Source of the DNA: CAYFWF01 sp964346815
GTDB taxonomy: Bacteria; Acidobacteriota; Aminicenantia; Aminicenantales; Aminicenantaceae
Assembly: GCA_964346815.1 (NCBI GenBank)
Contig: CAYFWF010000045.1
Location: 1-15,173 of the forward strand
DNA length: 15,173 bases
Direction of reading: 5' to 3'
The number at the start of each line of letters is the position of its first letter. The stretch's first letter is position 1. Both the position numbers and the translations under genes were made by a program. The notes beneath the pieces are model-generated. The model did no database searches, was not told the origin of the DNA, and saw only the letters and a program-made list of their open reading frames with translations. Shown here one piece after another: positions 1 to 6,400 of this stretch.

Positions 1-123
1 GACAATGTGAATTTGGAGATAGAGTTGATAACGAACGTGGCGATGGAGAAAGGGATGAGGTTTGCAATTCGAGAGGGAGGCCGTACAGTCGGAGCCGGAA
101 CCGTCACCGAAATCATCGAGTAA
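1..123 (+). CDS. tuf: Elongation factor Tu, 3' end (partial, first copy)
   Basis: The first 40 codons, in frame from base 1 to a TAA at 121-123, encode the C-terminal end of EF-Tu domain 3. It finishes with the family-typical REGGRTVGAGTVTEIIE. EF-Tu is the GTPase that brings aminoacyl-tRNA to the ribosomal A site. The start of the gene lies outside the window. rpmG follows 40 nt downstream, a usual neighbour. A second tuf head lies at 15074 in the same orientation, so two copies bracket the window. Codon use changes abruptly: among codons where a G-ending synonym exists, about 11 of 12 end in G in codons 1-20, but only 2 of 16 in codons 21-40. Identity is certain; the cause of the codon switch is open. 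Confidence 0.97.
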   Translation, partial: DNVNLEIELITNVAMEKGMRFAIREGGRTVGAGTVTEIIE

Positions 124-163
124 CAGATCAAAAAAACGAACGCTTTGAACAAATGAGAAAAAG

Positions 164-313
164 ATGAGAGAAGTCGTCACTCTTCAATGCACAGAATGCA
201 AACGGCGCAACTACACCACAACCAGGAATAAAAAGAAACAACAGGAAAAAATCGAGCAAAAAAAATTCTGCAAATTCTGCAGAAAGCATACAGTCCATAA
301 AGAAATTAGATAA
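164..313 (+). CDS. rpmG: 50S ribosomal protein L33 (bL33), zinc-binding form
   Basis: This 49-residue protein, MREVVTLQCTECKRRNY... ending KHTVHKEIR, is a full-length bL33 of the large ribosomal subunit. Two CxxC pairs (C9/C12 and C36/C39) form the zinc ribbon of the C+ type of L33, as opposed to the cysteine-free paralogue. The middle is lysine-rich and contacts rRNA. The ribosome-binding site is weak (GAGAA about 6 nt upstream). An ATG at 153 is out of frame and stops after four codons, so the ATG at 164 is the start. The tuf-rpmG-tRNA-Trp-secE order is conserved in many bacteria, which supports the call. No stem followed by a T-run is visible on either side, so co-transcription with the neighbours is likely. 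Confidence 0.95.
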   Translation: MREVVTLQCTECKRRNYTTTRNKKKQQEKIEQKKFCKFCRKHTVHKEIR

Positions 314-352
314 ACTCTGAACAAGGAAAAAGGAGGCGTGATAAGAAAGAGT

Positions 353-429
353 AGGTGAGTAGCTCAATTGGCTAGAGCATCGGTCTCCAAAACCGAAGGT
401 TGCGGGTTCGAGTCCTGCCTCACCTGCCA
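353..429 (+). tRNA. trnW: tRNA-Trp (anticodon CCA)
   Basis: A complete cloverleaf folds by hand. The acceptor stem is 353-359 with 419-425, seven pairs. The D stem is 362-365 with 375-378. The anticodon stem is 380-384 with 392-396, with loop CTCCAAA and anticodon CCA at 387-389. The T stem is 402-406 with 414-418 (one G-T pair), with loop TTCGAGT. The discriminator base is G426, and the 3' CCA (427-429) is encoded. A CCA anticodon reads UGG, so this is tRNA-Trp, consistent with the G discriminator. It lies between rpmG and secE on the same strand, a known arrangement, and is probably cut from a polycistronic transcript. Confidence 0.97.
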
Positions 430-452
430 GCTTAAACATATTGAATTATCAT

Positions 453-505
453 AGACCGCATCGCGTTTCTTGGAGGTCTGAAGGACAGAGTTTCTTGTCC
501 TGCAG
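453..505 (+). other. Two overlapping inverted repeats upstream of secE (possible leader structure)
   Basis: The 102-nt gap between tRNA-Trp and secE has two candidate stems. Stem A pairs AGACC (453-457) with GGTCT (475-479). Stem B pairs CTG-A-AGGACA (478-487) with TGTCCT-G-CAG (496-505): nine pairs, one mismatch and an 8-nt loop. They share bases 478-479, so both cannot form fully at once. No T-run follows, so neither is an intrinsic terminator, and I found no convincing promoter here. They may affect tRNA processing or secE expression, or may be chance; there is no known family behind this entry. Confidence 0.25.
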
Positions 506-531
506 TTATTCACACTATCAGAGGAACGAAA

Positions 532-744
532 ATGAGTAAAAAAGAGAAAAAATATAGACGATTCATCTCCTTCTTAAGAGAGGTAAGAGCTGAACTCAAG
601 AAGGTAACTTGGCCTTCGAGGAACGAAGTCTACAGCACAACTCTTGTTGTGATTTTCGCAACGGTATTTTTTGGTTTTTATCTGTTTTTCATGGATGTAA
701 TTTTCTCATGGGTCATCGCTCAAATTAAATCATTTTTTGGCTGA
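532..744 (+). CDS. secE: Preprotein translocase subunit SecE
   Basis: This 70-residue protein has the short bacterial SecE architecture: a basic amphipathic N-terminus, the conserved EVRAELKKVTWPSR motif (about residues 17-30), and a single membrane segment around residues 36-62. SecE clamps SecY in the SecYEG translocon of the inner membrane. Its length fits the single-TM form rather than the three-TM enterobacterial form. The ATG at 532 follows GAGGA (521-525) with a 6-nt spacer. nusG begins 13 nt downstream, the near-universal secE-nusG pairing, so the two are almost certainly co-transcribed. Confidence 0.96.
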   Translation: MSKKEKKYRRFISFLREVRAELKKVTWPSRNEVYSTTLVVIFATVFFGFYLFFMDVIFSWVIAQIKSFFG

Positions 745-757
745 GACGAGTTTGAAA

Positions 758-1288
758 ATGGCAAAGAATTGGTACGTGGTTCACACATATTCAGGATTTG
801 AGAAGTTTGTGGCTGAGTCTATCCGGCAGAGATCCTACGAGCTGAATATACAGGATCAGATCGGAAAAATAATCATTCCCACCGAAGGGATAATCGAGAT
901 CAAAGATGGGAAAAAGGTCGTTTCTACGAAAAGGTCATATCCTGGCTACATATTGGTCGAGATGGAGATGACCGATGAGAATTGGCACATCATTCGTGAA
1001 ACGCCGAAGGTAACGGGTTTTGTCGGTTCTGGCAAGCGACCTACTCCATTGAATAAGGAAGAGGTGAATCAGATAGTCGAGCATATGGAGACCACTTCAG
1101 AAAAACCAAAGCCCAAACATTCTTTTGAAAAAGGGGAAGCTGTGCGTATCATAGATGGCCCTTTTTTCAACTTTAACGGTATCGTTGAAGAAGTCAACCA
1201 GGAGAAAAACACTTTGAAAGTTTTGGTCACGATATTCGGTCGTTCCACTCCTGTAGAGTTAGAATTTTTACAGGTTGAGAAAATTTAA
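758..1288 (+). CDS. nusG: Transcription termination/antitermination factor NusG
   Basis: This 176-residue NusG starts MAKNWYVVHTYSGFEKFV, the standard N-terminus. The NGN domain (about residues 1-110) binds the clamp helices of RNA polymerase and includes the YPGYILVEM and TGFVGSG segments. A charged, proline-containing linker (METTSEKPKPKHS region) leads to the C-terminal KOW domain (about 122-176), which in other bacteria binds Rho or ribosomal protein S10. The frame is open upstream to a TTG at 737 that would overlap secE. That start has no Shine-Dalgarno and adds seven non-conserved residues, so ATG 758 is preferred despite a weak site (GAG about 7 nt upstream). rplK follows after 11 nt. 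Confidence 0.96.
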   Translation: MAKNWYVVHTYSGFEKFVAESIRQRSYELNIQDQIGKIIIPTEGIIEIKDGKKVVSTKRSYPGYILVEMEMTDENWHIIRETPKVTGFVGSGKRPTPLNKEEVNQIVEHMETTSEKPKPKHSFEKGEAVRIIDGPFFNFNGIVEEVNQEKNTLKVLVTIFGRSTPVELEFLQVEKI

Positions 1289-1299
1289 GGGAGAAAAAA

Positions 1300-1731
1300 A
1301 TGGCCAAAGAAGTTGTAGCGAACATCAAACTACAGATTGAGGCAGGGCAAGCGAGCCCGGCTCCTCCTGTCGGCCCAGCACTCGGTCAGCACAATGTTAA
1401 CATCATGGATTTCGTACGCCAATTTAATGATAAGACAAATAAAATGGAGGCGGGAACAGTCATTCCGGTGGTTATTTCTGTATATAAAGATAGAACATTC
1501 AGCTTCATCATGAAGTCACCGCCAGCTTCGTTTCTTCTAAAAAAAGCAGCAGGTATCGCTAAAGGATCTGGTGAACCCAACAAAGAAAAAGTAGGAAAAG
1601 TGACAGATAAACAGATCGAAGAAATCGCTAAGGTAAAGATGCAGGACCTGAATGCAAACGATTTGGATGCAGCGAAAAATATTATCAAAGGCACGGCAAA
1701 AAACATGGGATTGGAGATCGTCAGTGGCTAA
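1300..1731 (+). CDS. rplK: 50S ribosomal protein L11 (uL11)
   Basis: This is a full-length 143-residue L11. The N-terminal domain has the proline-rich PAPPVGPALGQHNVNIMDF segment (about residues 20-38), which faces the GTPase-associated centre and forms part of the thiostrepton site. The C-terminal domain binds the 1060 region of 23S rRNA and contains SFIMKSPPASFLLKKAAG and the DLNANDLDAAKNIIKGTA helix. An AAGGGAG site (1287-1293) sits 6 nt before the ATG. The last codons overlap the GTG start of rplA by 8 nt, which suggests translational coupling. Only 11 nt separate it from nusG, so an L1-binding leader of the E. coli type has no intergenic room here. Confidence 0.97.
   Translation: MAKEVVANIKLQIEAGQASPAPPVGPALGQHNVNIMDFVRQFNDKTNKMEAGTVIPVVISVYKDRTFSFIMKSPPASFLLKKAAGIAKGSGEPNKEKVGKVTDKQIEEIAKVKMQDLNANDLDAAKNIIKGTAKNMGLEIVSG
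1713..1726 (+). promoter_or_regulatory. Ribosome-binding site and GTG start of rplA inside rplK
   Basis: GGAG at 1713-1716 lies 7 nt before GTG 1724-1726, both within the end of rplK. The next codons give AKKGKKYSKAKELL, the normal start of L1. The frame is open further upstream to an ATG at 1652, but that would add 24 residues translated from rplK in another frame and not seen in L1 proteins. The site therefore fixes the rplA start and an 8-nt overlap with rplK. Confidence 0.85.
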
Positions 1732-2413
1732 AAAAGGGAAGAAGTATAGCAAGGCTAAGGAGTTGTTGGATAAACAAGAATACACTATAGAAGAGGCTGT
1801 GAACCTAGTAAAAAAAATGAGCTTTGTGAAGTTCGATGAGTCTGTAGATATCTCCATGCGTTTGGGTGTAGATCCTAAACATTCGGATCAGATGGTGAGG
1901 GGAACCGTGATCCTTCCCCACGGAACAGGAAAGTCCAAGAGGATTTGCGTGATAGCAACGGGAGAAAAGGTCAAGGAAGCGGAAGAAGCTGGAGGAGATT
2001 ATGTAGGAGGTGAAGACTTGGTGGAGAAAATCTCCAAGGGATGGTCAGATTTCGATGCCGTCGTTGCTACTCCGGATATGATGAAAAGTGTTGGAAAATT
2101 AGGGCGTATTCTTGGCCCAAAGGGATTGATGCCGAATCCGAAGACGGGAACTGTAACATTTGAAGTTAAGAAAGCTATAGACGAAATAAAGTCGGGAAGA
2201 GTGGAATTTCGCATTGACAAGACAGCCATCATTCATTCTTTAGTGGGAAAAGTTGCCTTCCCCGATAATCAACTCGTTGAAAACATAAAAGCTTTTATCC
2301 AGGCAGTTGTCCATGCCAAACCCCCGGCGGCAAAAGGAAAATATATCCGGAATATCCACATTTCATCGACTATGGGACCTTCTTTAAAGATTTCAGAGAG
2401 CGCGTTGGAATGA
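1724..2413 (+). CDS. rplA: 50S ribosomal protein L1 (uL1)
   Basis: This 229-residue L1 begins at GTG and has the normal family length. L1 forms the mobile stalk at the E-site side of the large subunit and helps release deacylated tRNA. The signature GPKGLMPNPKTGTV is at about residues 131-144. The N-terminal part has the typical FDESVDISMRLGVDPKHSDQMVRG, and the C-terminus includes GKYIRNIHISSTMGPS. In many bacteria L1 also represses its own mRNA. Gaps on both sides are too short for a separate structured leader, so any such site must overlap coding sequence. rplJ starts 14 nt downstream. Confidence 0.96.
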   Translation: MAKKGKKYSKAKELLDKQEYTIEEAVNLVKKMSFVKFDESVDISMRLGVDPKHSDQMVRGTVILPHGTGKSKRICVIATGEKVKEAEEAGGDYVGGEDLVEKISKGWSDFDAVVATPDMMKSVGKLGRILGPKGLMPNPKTGTVTFEVKKAIDEIKSGRVEFRIDKTAIIHSLVGKVAFPDNQLVENIKAFIQAVVHAKPPAAKGKYIRNIHISSTMGPSLKISESALE

Positions 2414-2427
2414 TAGGAGAGTGAGGA

Positions 2428-2946
2428 ATGAATGTGAACCGACAGAAAAAAGAAGAGATTATAAAAGAAATCAACGAAAGTTTTAAAGATTATGACACTT
2501 TTTACCTTTTCGATTTCATGAATATGCCCGTTTCCCGGTCAGTGGAATTGAGGAGAAAATTGCGGGAACATTCCTATGCGTTCAAAGTTGTGAAAAATCG
2601 GTTGGCTCTGAGAGCGTTTGGAGAAGAGATGCCGGAGGATTTGAAAGCTTATTTCAGAGGGCCGACAGCAATAGCTTTCGCATCAGAAAATCCCTTAAAG
2701 CTTGCACGCCTGATCAGGGATTTTTCCGATCAACATAAAATTCTCAAGTTTAAAGCTGGTATACTGGAAGGTCATTTCCTTCCCGAAGATAAATTTAGTG
2801 AAGTAGCCGTCCTGACTTCGCGAGATAACTTGATAGTCAAATTCGGCTTTTTAATGGCTTATCAATTGATAAGATTTTTGCGGACTTGGCAAGCCCCTAC
2901 AGAGAGTCTAGGCCGGTTGTTGAGTCAAATCAAACCAAAAAAATAG
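2428..2946 (+). CDS. rplJ: 50S ribosomal protein L10 (uL10)
   Basis: This 172-residue L10 is the base of the L12 stalk. The N-terminal globular domain binds 23S rRNA with L11 and includes FKVVKNRLALRAF and the YFRGPTAIAFASENP segment. The C-terminal helix (about residues 133-168) carries the docking sites for L12 dimers. AGGAG (2415-2419) is 8 nt before ATG 2428. A GTG two codons later (2434) also has a GAGGA at a fair distance, so the start could be two residues shorter. The gene ends CCA AAA AAA TAG: an A7 slippery heptamer in the correct phase directly before the stop, with the -1 frame open into rplL (see findings). No E. coli-like L10 leader fits in the 14-nt gap upstream. Confidence 0.95.
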   Translation: MNVNRQKKEEIIKEINESFKDYDTFYLFDFMNMPVSRSVELRRKLREHSYAFKVVKNRLALRAFGEEMPEDLKAYFRGPTAIAFASENPLKLARLIRDFSDQHKILKFKAGILEGHFLPEDKFSEVAVLTSRDNLIVKFGFLMAYQLIRFLRTWQAPTESLGRLLSQIKPKK

Positions 2947-2950
2947 GGTT

Positions 2951-2963
2951 GGAGGTAAAAATG
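2951..2963 (+). promoter_or_regulatory. Strong ribosome-binding site deciding the rplL start
   Basis: GGAGG at 2951-2955 is followed by a 5-nt spacer and ATG 2961. It selects a start that gives L12 an extra lysine-rich N-terminus. A TTG at 3024 would give a standard-length protein beginning MSKEQFFEHL but has no clear Shine-Dalgarno. The longer in-frame opening back to 2886 would lie inside rplJ and is not supported. Confidence 0.8.
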
Positions 2964-3407
2964 CCTAAAGCACAAACAAACGATGCCAAAGGGACCACGA
3001 AGACAAAAAAAGAAAAATCTAAATTGAGCAAGGAACAGTTTTTTGAGCACCTGGATAACCTGACTATCTTAGAGTTGGCTGACTATATCAAGGAATTTGA
3101 AGAGAGATACGGAGTGAGTGCAGCTGCCGCAGCGGTGCCCATGGCTGCTCCAGGTGGTGCTTCTTCCCAAGCTGAAGCTCAAGGCGAAGAAGAAAAAACC
3201 GAGTTCACGGTCGTGTTGAGAAGTGTAGGTGACAAGAAGATCAATGTCATAAAAACAGTGAGAGAGGTAACGAGTTTAGGCTTGAAGGAAGCTAAAGATT
3301 TGGTAGACAGCGCACCAAAACCAGTGAAAGAAAATATTTCTAAAGAAGAAGCTGAAGAAATCAAGAATAAGTTTGCAGAAGTGGGAGCCGAGATCGAAGT
3401 GCAATAA
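2961..3407 (+). CDS. rplL: 50S ribosomal protein L7/L12 (bL12) with N-terminal extension
   Basis: This protein has 148 residues, against roughly 120-130 for most L7/L12. After a polar, Lys/Thr-rich tail (residues 1-21) comes the N-terminal dimerisation and L10-binding domain (LSKEQFFEHLDNLTILELADYI, about 22-52). Next is an Ala/Gly-rich hinge (about 54-72), then the C-terminal factor-binding domain (about 78-148), with the conserved GLKEAKDLVDSAPKPVKE. L12 dimers form the stalk that recruits and activates EF-Tu and EF-G. The ATG with GGAGG 5 nt away supports the long form; TTG at residue 22 would give the usual length. Unlike E. coli, only 19 nt separate rplL from rpoB, with no attenuator visible. 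Confidence 0.95.
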   Translation: MPKAQTNDAKGTTKTKKEKSKLSKEQFFEHLDNLTILELADYIKEFEERYGVSAAAAAVPMAAPGGASSQAEAQGEEEKTEFTVVLRSVGDKKINVIKTVREVTSLGLKEAKDLVDSAPKPVKENISKEEAEEIKNKFAEVGAEIEVQ

Positions 3408-3426
3408 ATAATTTTGGGAGCCAAAA

Positions 3427-6400
3427 ATGCACCAAAGTAACGAGCATATTTATCGGAAAAGGCTTGACTTTTCAAAAATTAAAAGCGTTTTTCCTATGCC
3501 TGATCTTCTGGCAATACAAAAATATTCCTATTCAGATTTTCTGCAAATGGAATTGCTGCCCGAAGAGAGGAAAGACATTGGACTTCAAGCTGCGTTTAGA
3601 GACATTTTTCCTGTTTCCGACTTTAAGGAAACCACCCAGCTGGATTTCATCAACTACTCCATCGGTAATTGGGAATGCAAGTGTGGCCGCTTGAAAGGAG
3701 TCGAGAACGCGAGAAGGAAATGCATGGGATGCGATACACTCTTGCCTCCGGATGTTGAGCTGACTGAAAAGGAGATCTGTCCCTATTGTGGCAGTATTAA
3801 AAAGATCGAAGTTCCTCTTTGCGAACACTGTGGGGACAACGTGAATCTCAAGCTGAAATATACGCCCAACGAATGTCTCCAGAAAGGATACACCTTTTCA
3901 GTGCCTCTCAGGATAAAGGTGAGGCTGATTTCTTGGGAGAAGGATCCAACCACTAAGGCAAAAAGACTCAAACATATCAAGGAACAAGAAGTCTATTTCG
4001 GTGATATTTCCCTCATGACAGATAAAGGGACCTTCATCTTCAACGGAATTGAAAGAGTGGTGGTCAGTCAACTTCAAAGATCACCGGGTGTATTTTTCCG
4101 TCCGGGAGATGCAAAGGGCTTCTTTATCGGAAAAATTATCCCTTACCGCGGAGCCTGGGTTGAGTTTGAATACGATACCAAAAATATCCTGTATGCCCGT
4201 TTGGACAGAAAAAAGAAATTCTTGGCAAGTGTATTTCTGAGGGCGCTGGGATTCGGTTCAGATGCAGAAATTTTACGCCTCTTTTTTAAGGTTTATAAGG
4301 TGTTTCCTGAAGAAGGACAATTGTCGTGGGAAGTATCAGAGAATTTAATAGGGAAAACTCTCGGCAGGGATGTCGTCGTCCCCACTTCTGAGAAAGTGAT
4401 CCTGAAAGCAAAGAAGAAAATCAGTGAAGAAGACATCGGGACCTTGAAAGAACTCAAGATTGAAAAAGTCCCTCTATCGAACAAAGAATTCAAGGGGGCT
4501 TACGCCATTTCCGCCGCAGAAGAGGTCATACAAAGTCTTGAGATGATTGACGAAAAGAAACTGGAAAAGCTGAGCCAGGTCAAAGAGCCAATCGAAATAT
4601 TTTTTCCTGAGGAACATGAGTCAGCTGATCTCCTAATCAACACGCTGCGGAAAGATCATTCCAAAGATACCAACCAAGCACTTGGCGAGATCTATAAGAA
4701 GCTGAGGCCGGGTGAACCTCATACCCTGGAAAGCGCCCATACTCTTTTCCACAACTTGTTTTTCAATCCCCAGAAGTACAATTTTTCCAGAATCGGTCGT
4801 CTAAAAATGAATATAAAATTAGGGATGGATTCACCTCTGGATGAGAAAACATTGGCCCCGTTGGATTTTATCGAAGTGATCAGGTATTTGTTTCGTCTGA
4901 GGTCTGGGGAAGGAGAGGTGGATGATATCGACCACCTGGGGAATCGGCGTGTTCGATCTGTTGGGGAACTTGTAGAAAATGCGTTTCGCATTGGATTGAC
5001 CAGGATGGAGAGAACCATCAAGGAAAAGATGACAATAGCCACAGATCTGGCTTCTGCTATGCCTCAGGATCTGATTAATTCCAAACCTGTGATCGCTGCA
5101 CTCAAAGAATTTTTCGGCAGCTCTCAGCTTTCTCAATTTATGGATCAGATAAATAGTCTCGCTGAGGTGACGCACAAACGCCGGCTGAGCGCATTAGGCC
5201 CTGGAGGGCTGAGCCGAGAGAGGGCCGGATTTGAAGTAAGAGATATCCAGGGATCGCATTATGGCCGGATATGTCCGATCGAAACACCCGAAGGTCCCAA
5301 CATTGGTCTGATTTCCTCCTTAAGCTGTTACGCACAGGTGAACGAGTTTGGATTTGTGGAAACTCCCTATCGTAAGGTCAAAGATGGAAGGGTGGTCGAT
5401 TATGTGAAGATCCTTCATCCTGGAAGCAGTTCTTTCAGTGTCGGAGAAGTTATCGAGGAGAAGGAGCTGAATGATGAGATAAGAAAGTTGAAGAGCGGTG
5501 ACAGCAAACAAATACCTGTATCCGAACCTTATTGTTTTTATCTGACAGCCTGGGAAGAAGAGAAGTACAATATCGCACAAGCAAACGCTCCGATCGATGA
5601 AAAGGGCCATTTTATCAACGAATTGGTGAGTGCCCGACAAGCAGGGAACCCAAAATTGCTGCCCAGGGATCAAATCGATTACCTAGACGTTTCTCCTAAA
5701 CAGCTGGTATCTTTTTCAGCCTCACTCATCCCATTCCTTGAGCATGACGATGCGAACAGGGCATTGATGGGATCCAATATGCAGAGACAGGCTGTTCCTC
5801 TTCTCAAGCCTGAATCACCGCTCGTGGGTACTGGGATCGAGCATCTCGTTGCCAAAGGCTCAGGGGATGTAATCACTTGTAAGCGGGCTGGTGTGGTTGA
5901 ATTTGTTGACGCAGACAGAATCTTGGTCAGAGTGGACGAAAAGGGCGGTTCAAACAAGCATGAAGTGGGAACAGACCTGTATCTTTTGACCAAATTTTTG
6001 AGAACCAATCAGAATACCTGCCTCTCTCACCGTCCAGTGGTGAGAAAAGGCGATTCGGTGCAGGAAGGTCAAGTGTTAGCCGATAGCTCCTGCACAGACC
6101 TCGGAGAGCTTTCCCTCGGCCGCAATGTTCTGTGTGCTTTTATGCCCTGGAGAGGATACAACTTTGAGGATGCTATCATTGTCAGTGAAAAGTTGATCAA
6201 AGACGATATTTTTACATCCATCCATATCGTTGAGGAATCTCTTGAAGCCCGGGACACAAAATTGGGACCTGAGGAAATCACCAGGGATATTCCAAATGTC
6301 CCAGAGAATCTTCTGCGCAATTTAGATGAGAACGGAATTGTGAGAATCGGTGCTCATGTGAAATCTGGCGATATTTTAGTAGGAAAGGTCGCACCGAAAG

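Noticed and set aside
153..167. ATG at 153 as a possible start of rpmG or a leader peptide.
   Set aside because: It is out of frame with L33 and stops after four codons; ATG 164 gives a complete L33.
331..358. Strong AGGAGG followed by GTG and a six-codon ORF running into the tRNA-Trp 5' end.
   Set aside because: The spacer is only 1 nt, the ORF encodes no recognisable peptide, and its stop lies inside the acceptor stem. It is probably a chance match or relic.
128..439. Minus-strand reading frame overlapping rpmG and the tRNA (103 aa), and other long antisense or alternate-frame ORFs over rpoB, rpoC and fusA.
   Set aside because: They mirror real genes or the tRNA, have no ribosome-binding sites or recognisable domains, and arise from the composition of the coding strand. 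The segment opposite the tRNA (GEAGLEPATFGFG) is a frequent false translation of tRNA genes.
495..521. Possible promoter TTGTCC-15-TATCAG before secE.
   Set aside because: The spacer is 15 bp and both boxes are imperfect; not strong enough to annotate.
737..757. TTG at 737 as the nusG start.
   Set aside because: There is no Shine-Dalgarno, it would overlap secE, and the extra residues are not conserved; ATG 758 gives the normal NusG N-terminus.
3005..3011. A second A7 slippery heptamer, in phase, early in rplL.
   Set aside because: A -1 slip here meets a TAA at 3020-3022, so it would only truncate the protein; it probably reflects lysine coding. It is kept as a caution for the rplJ heptamer.
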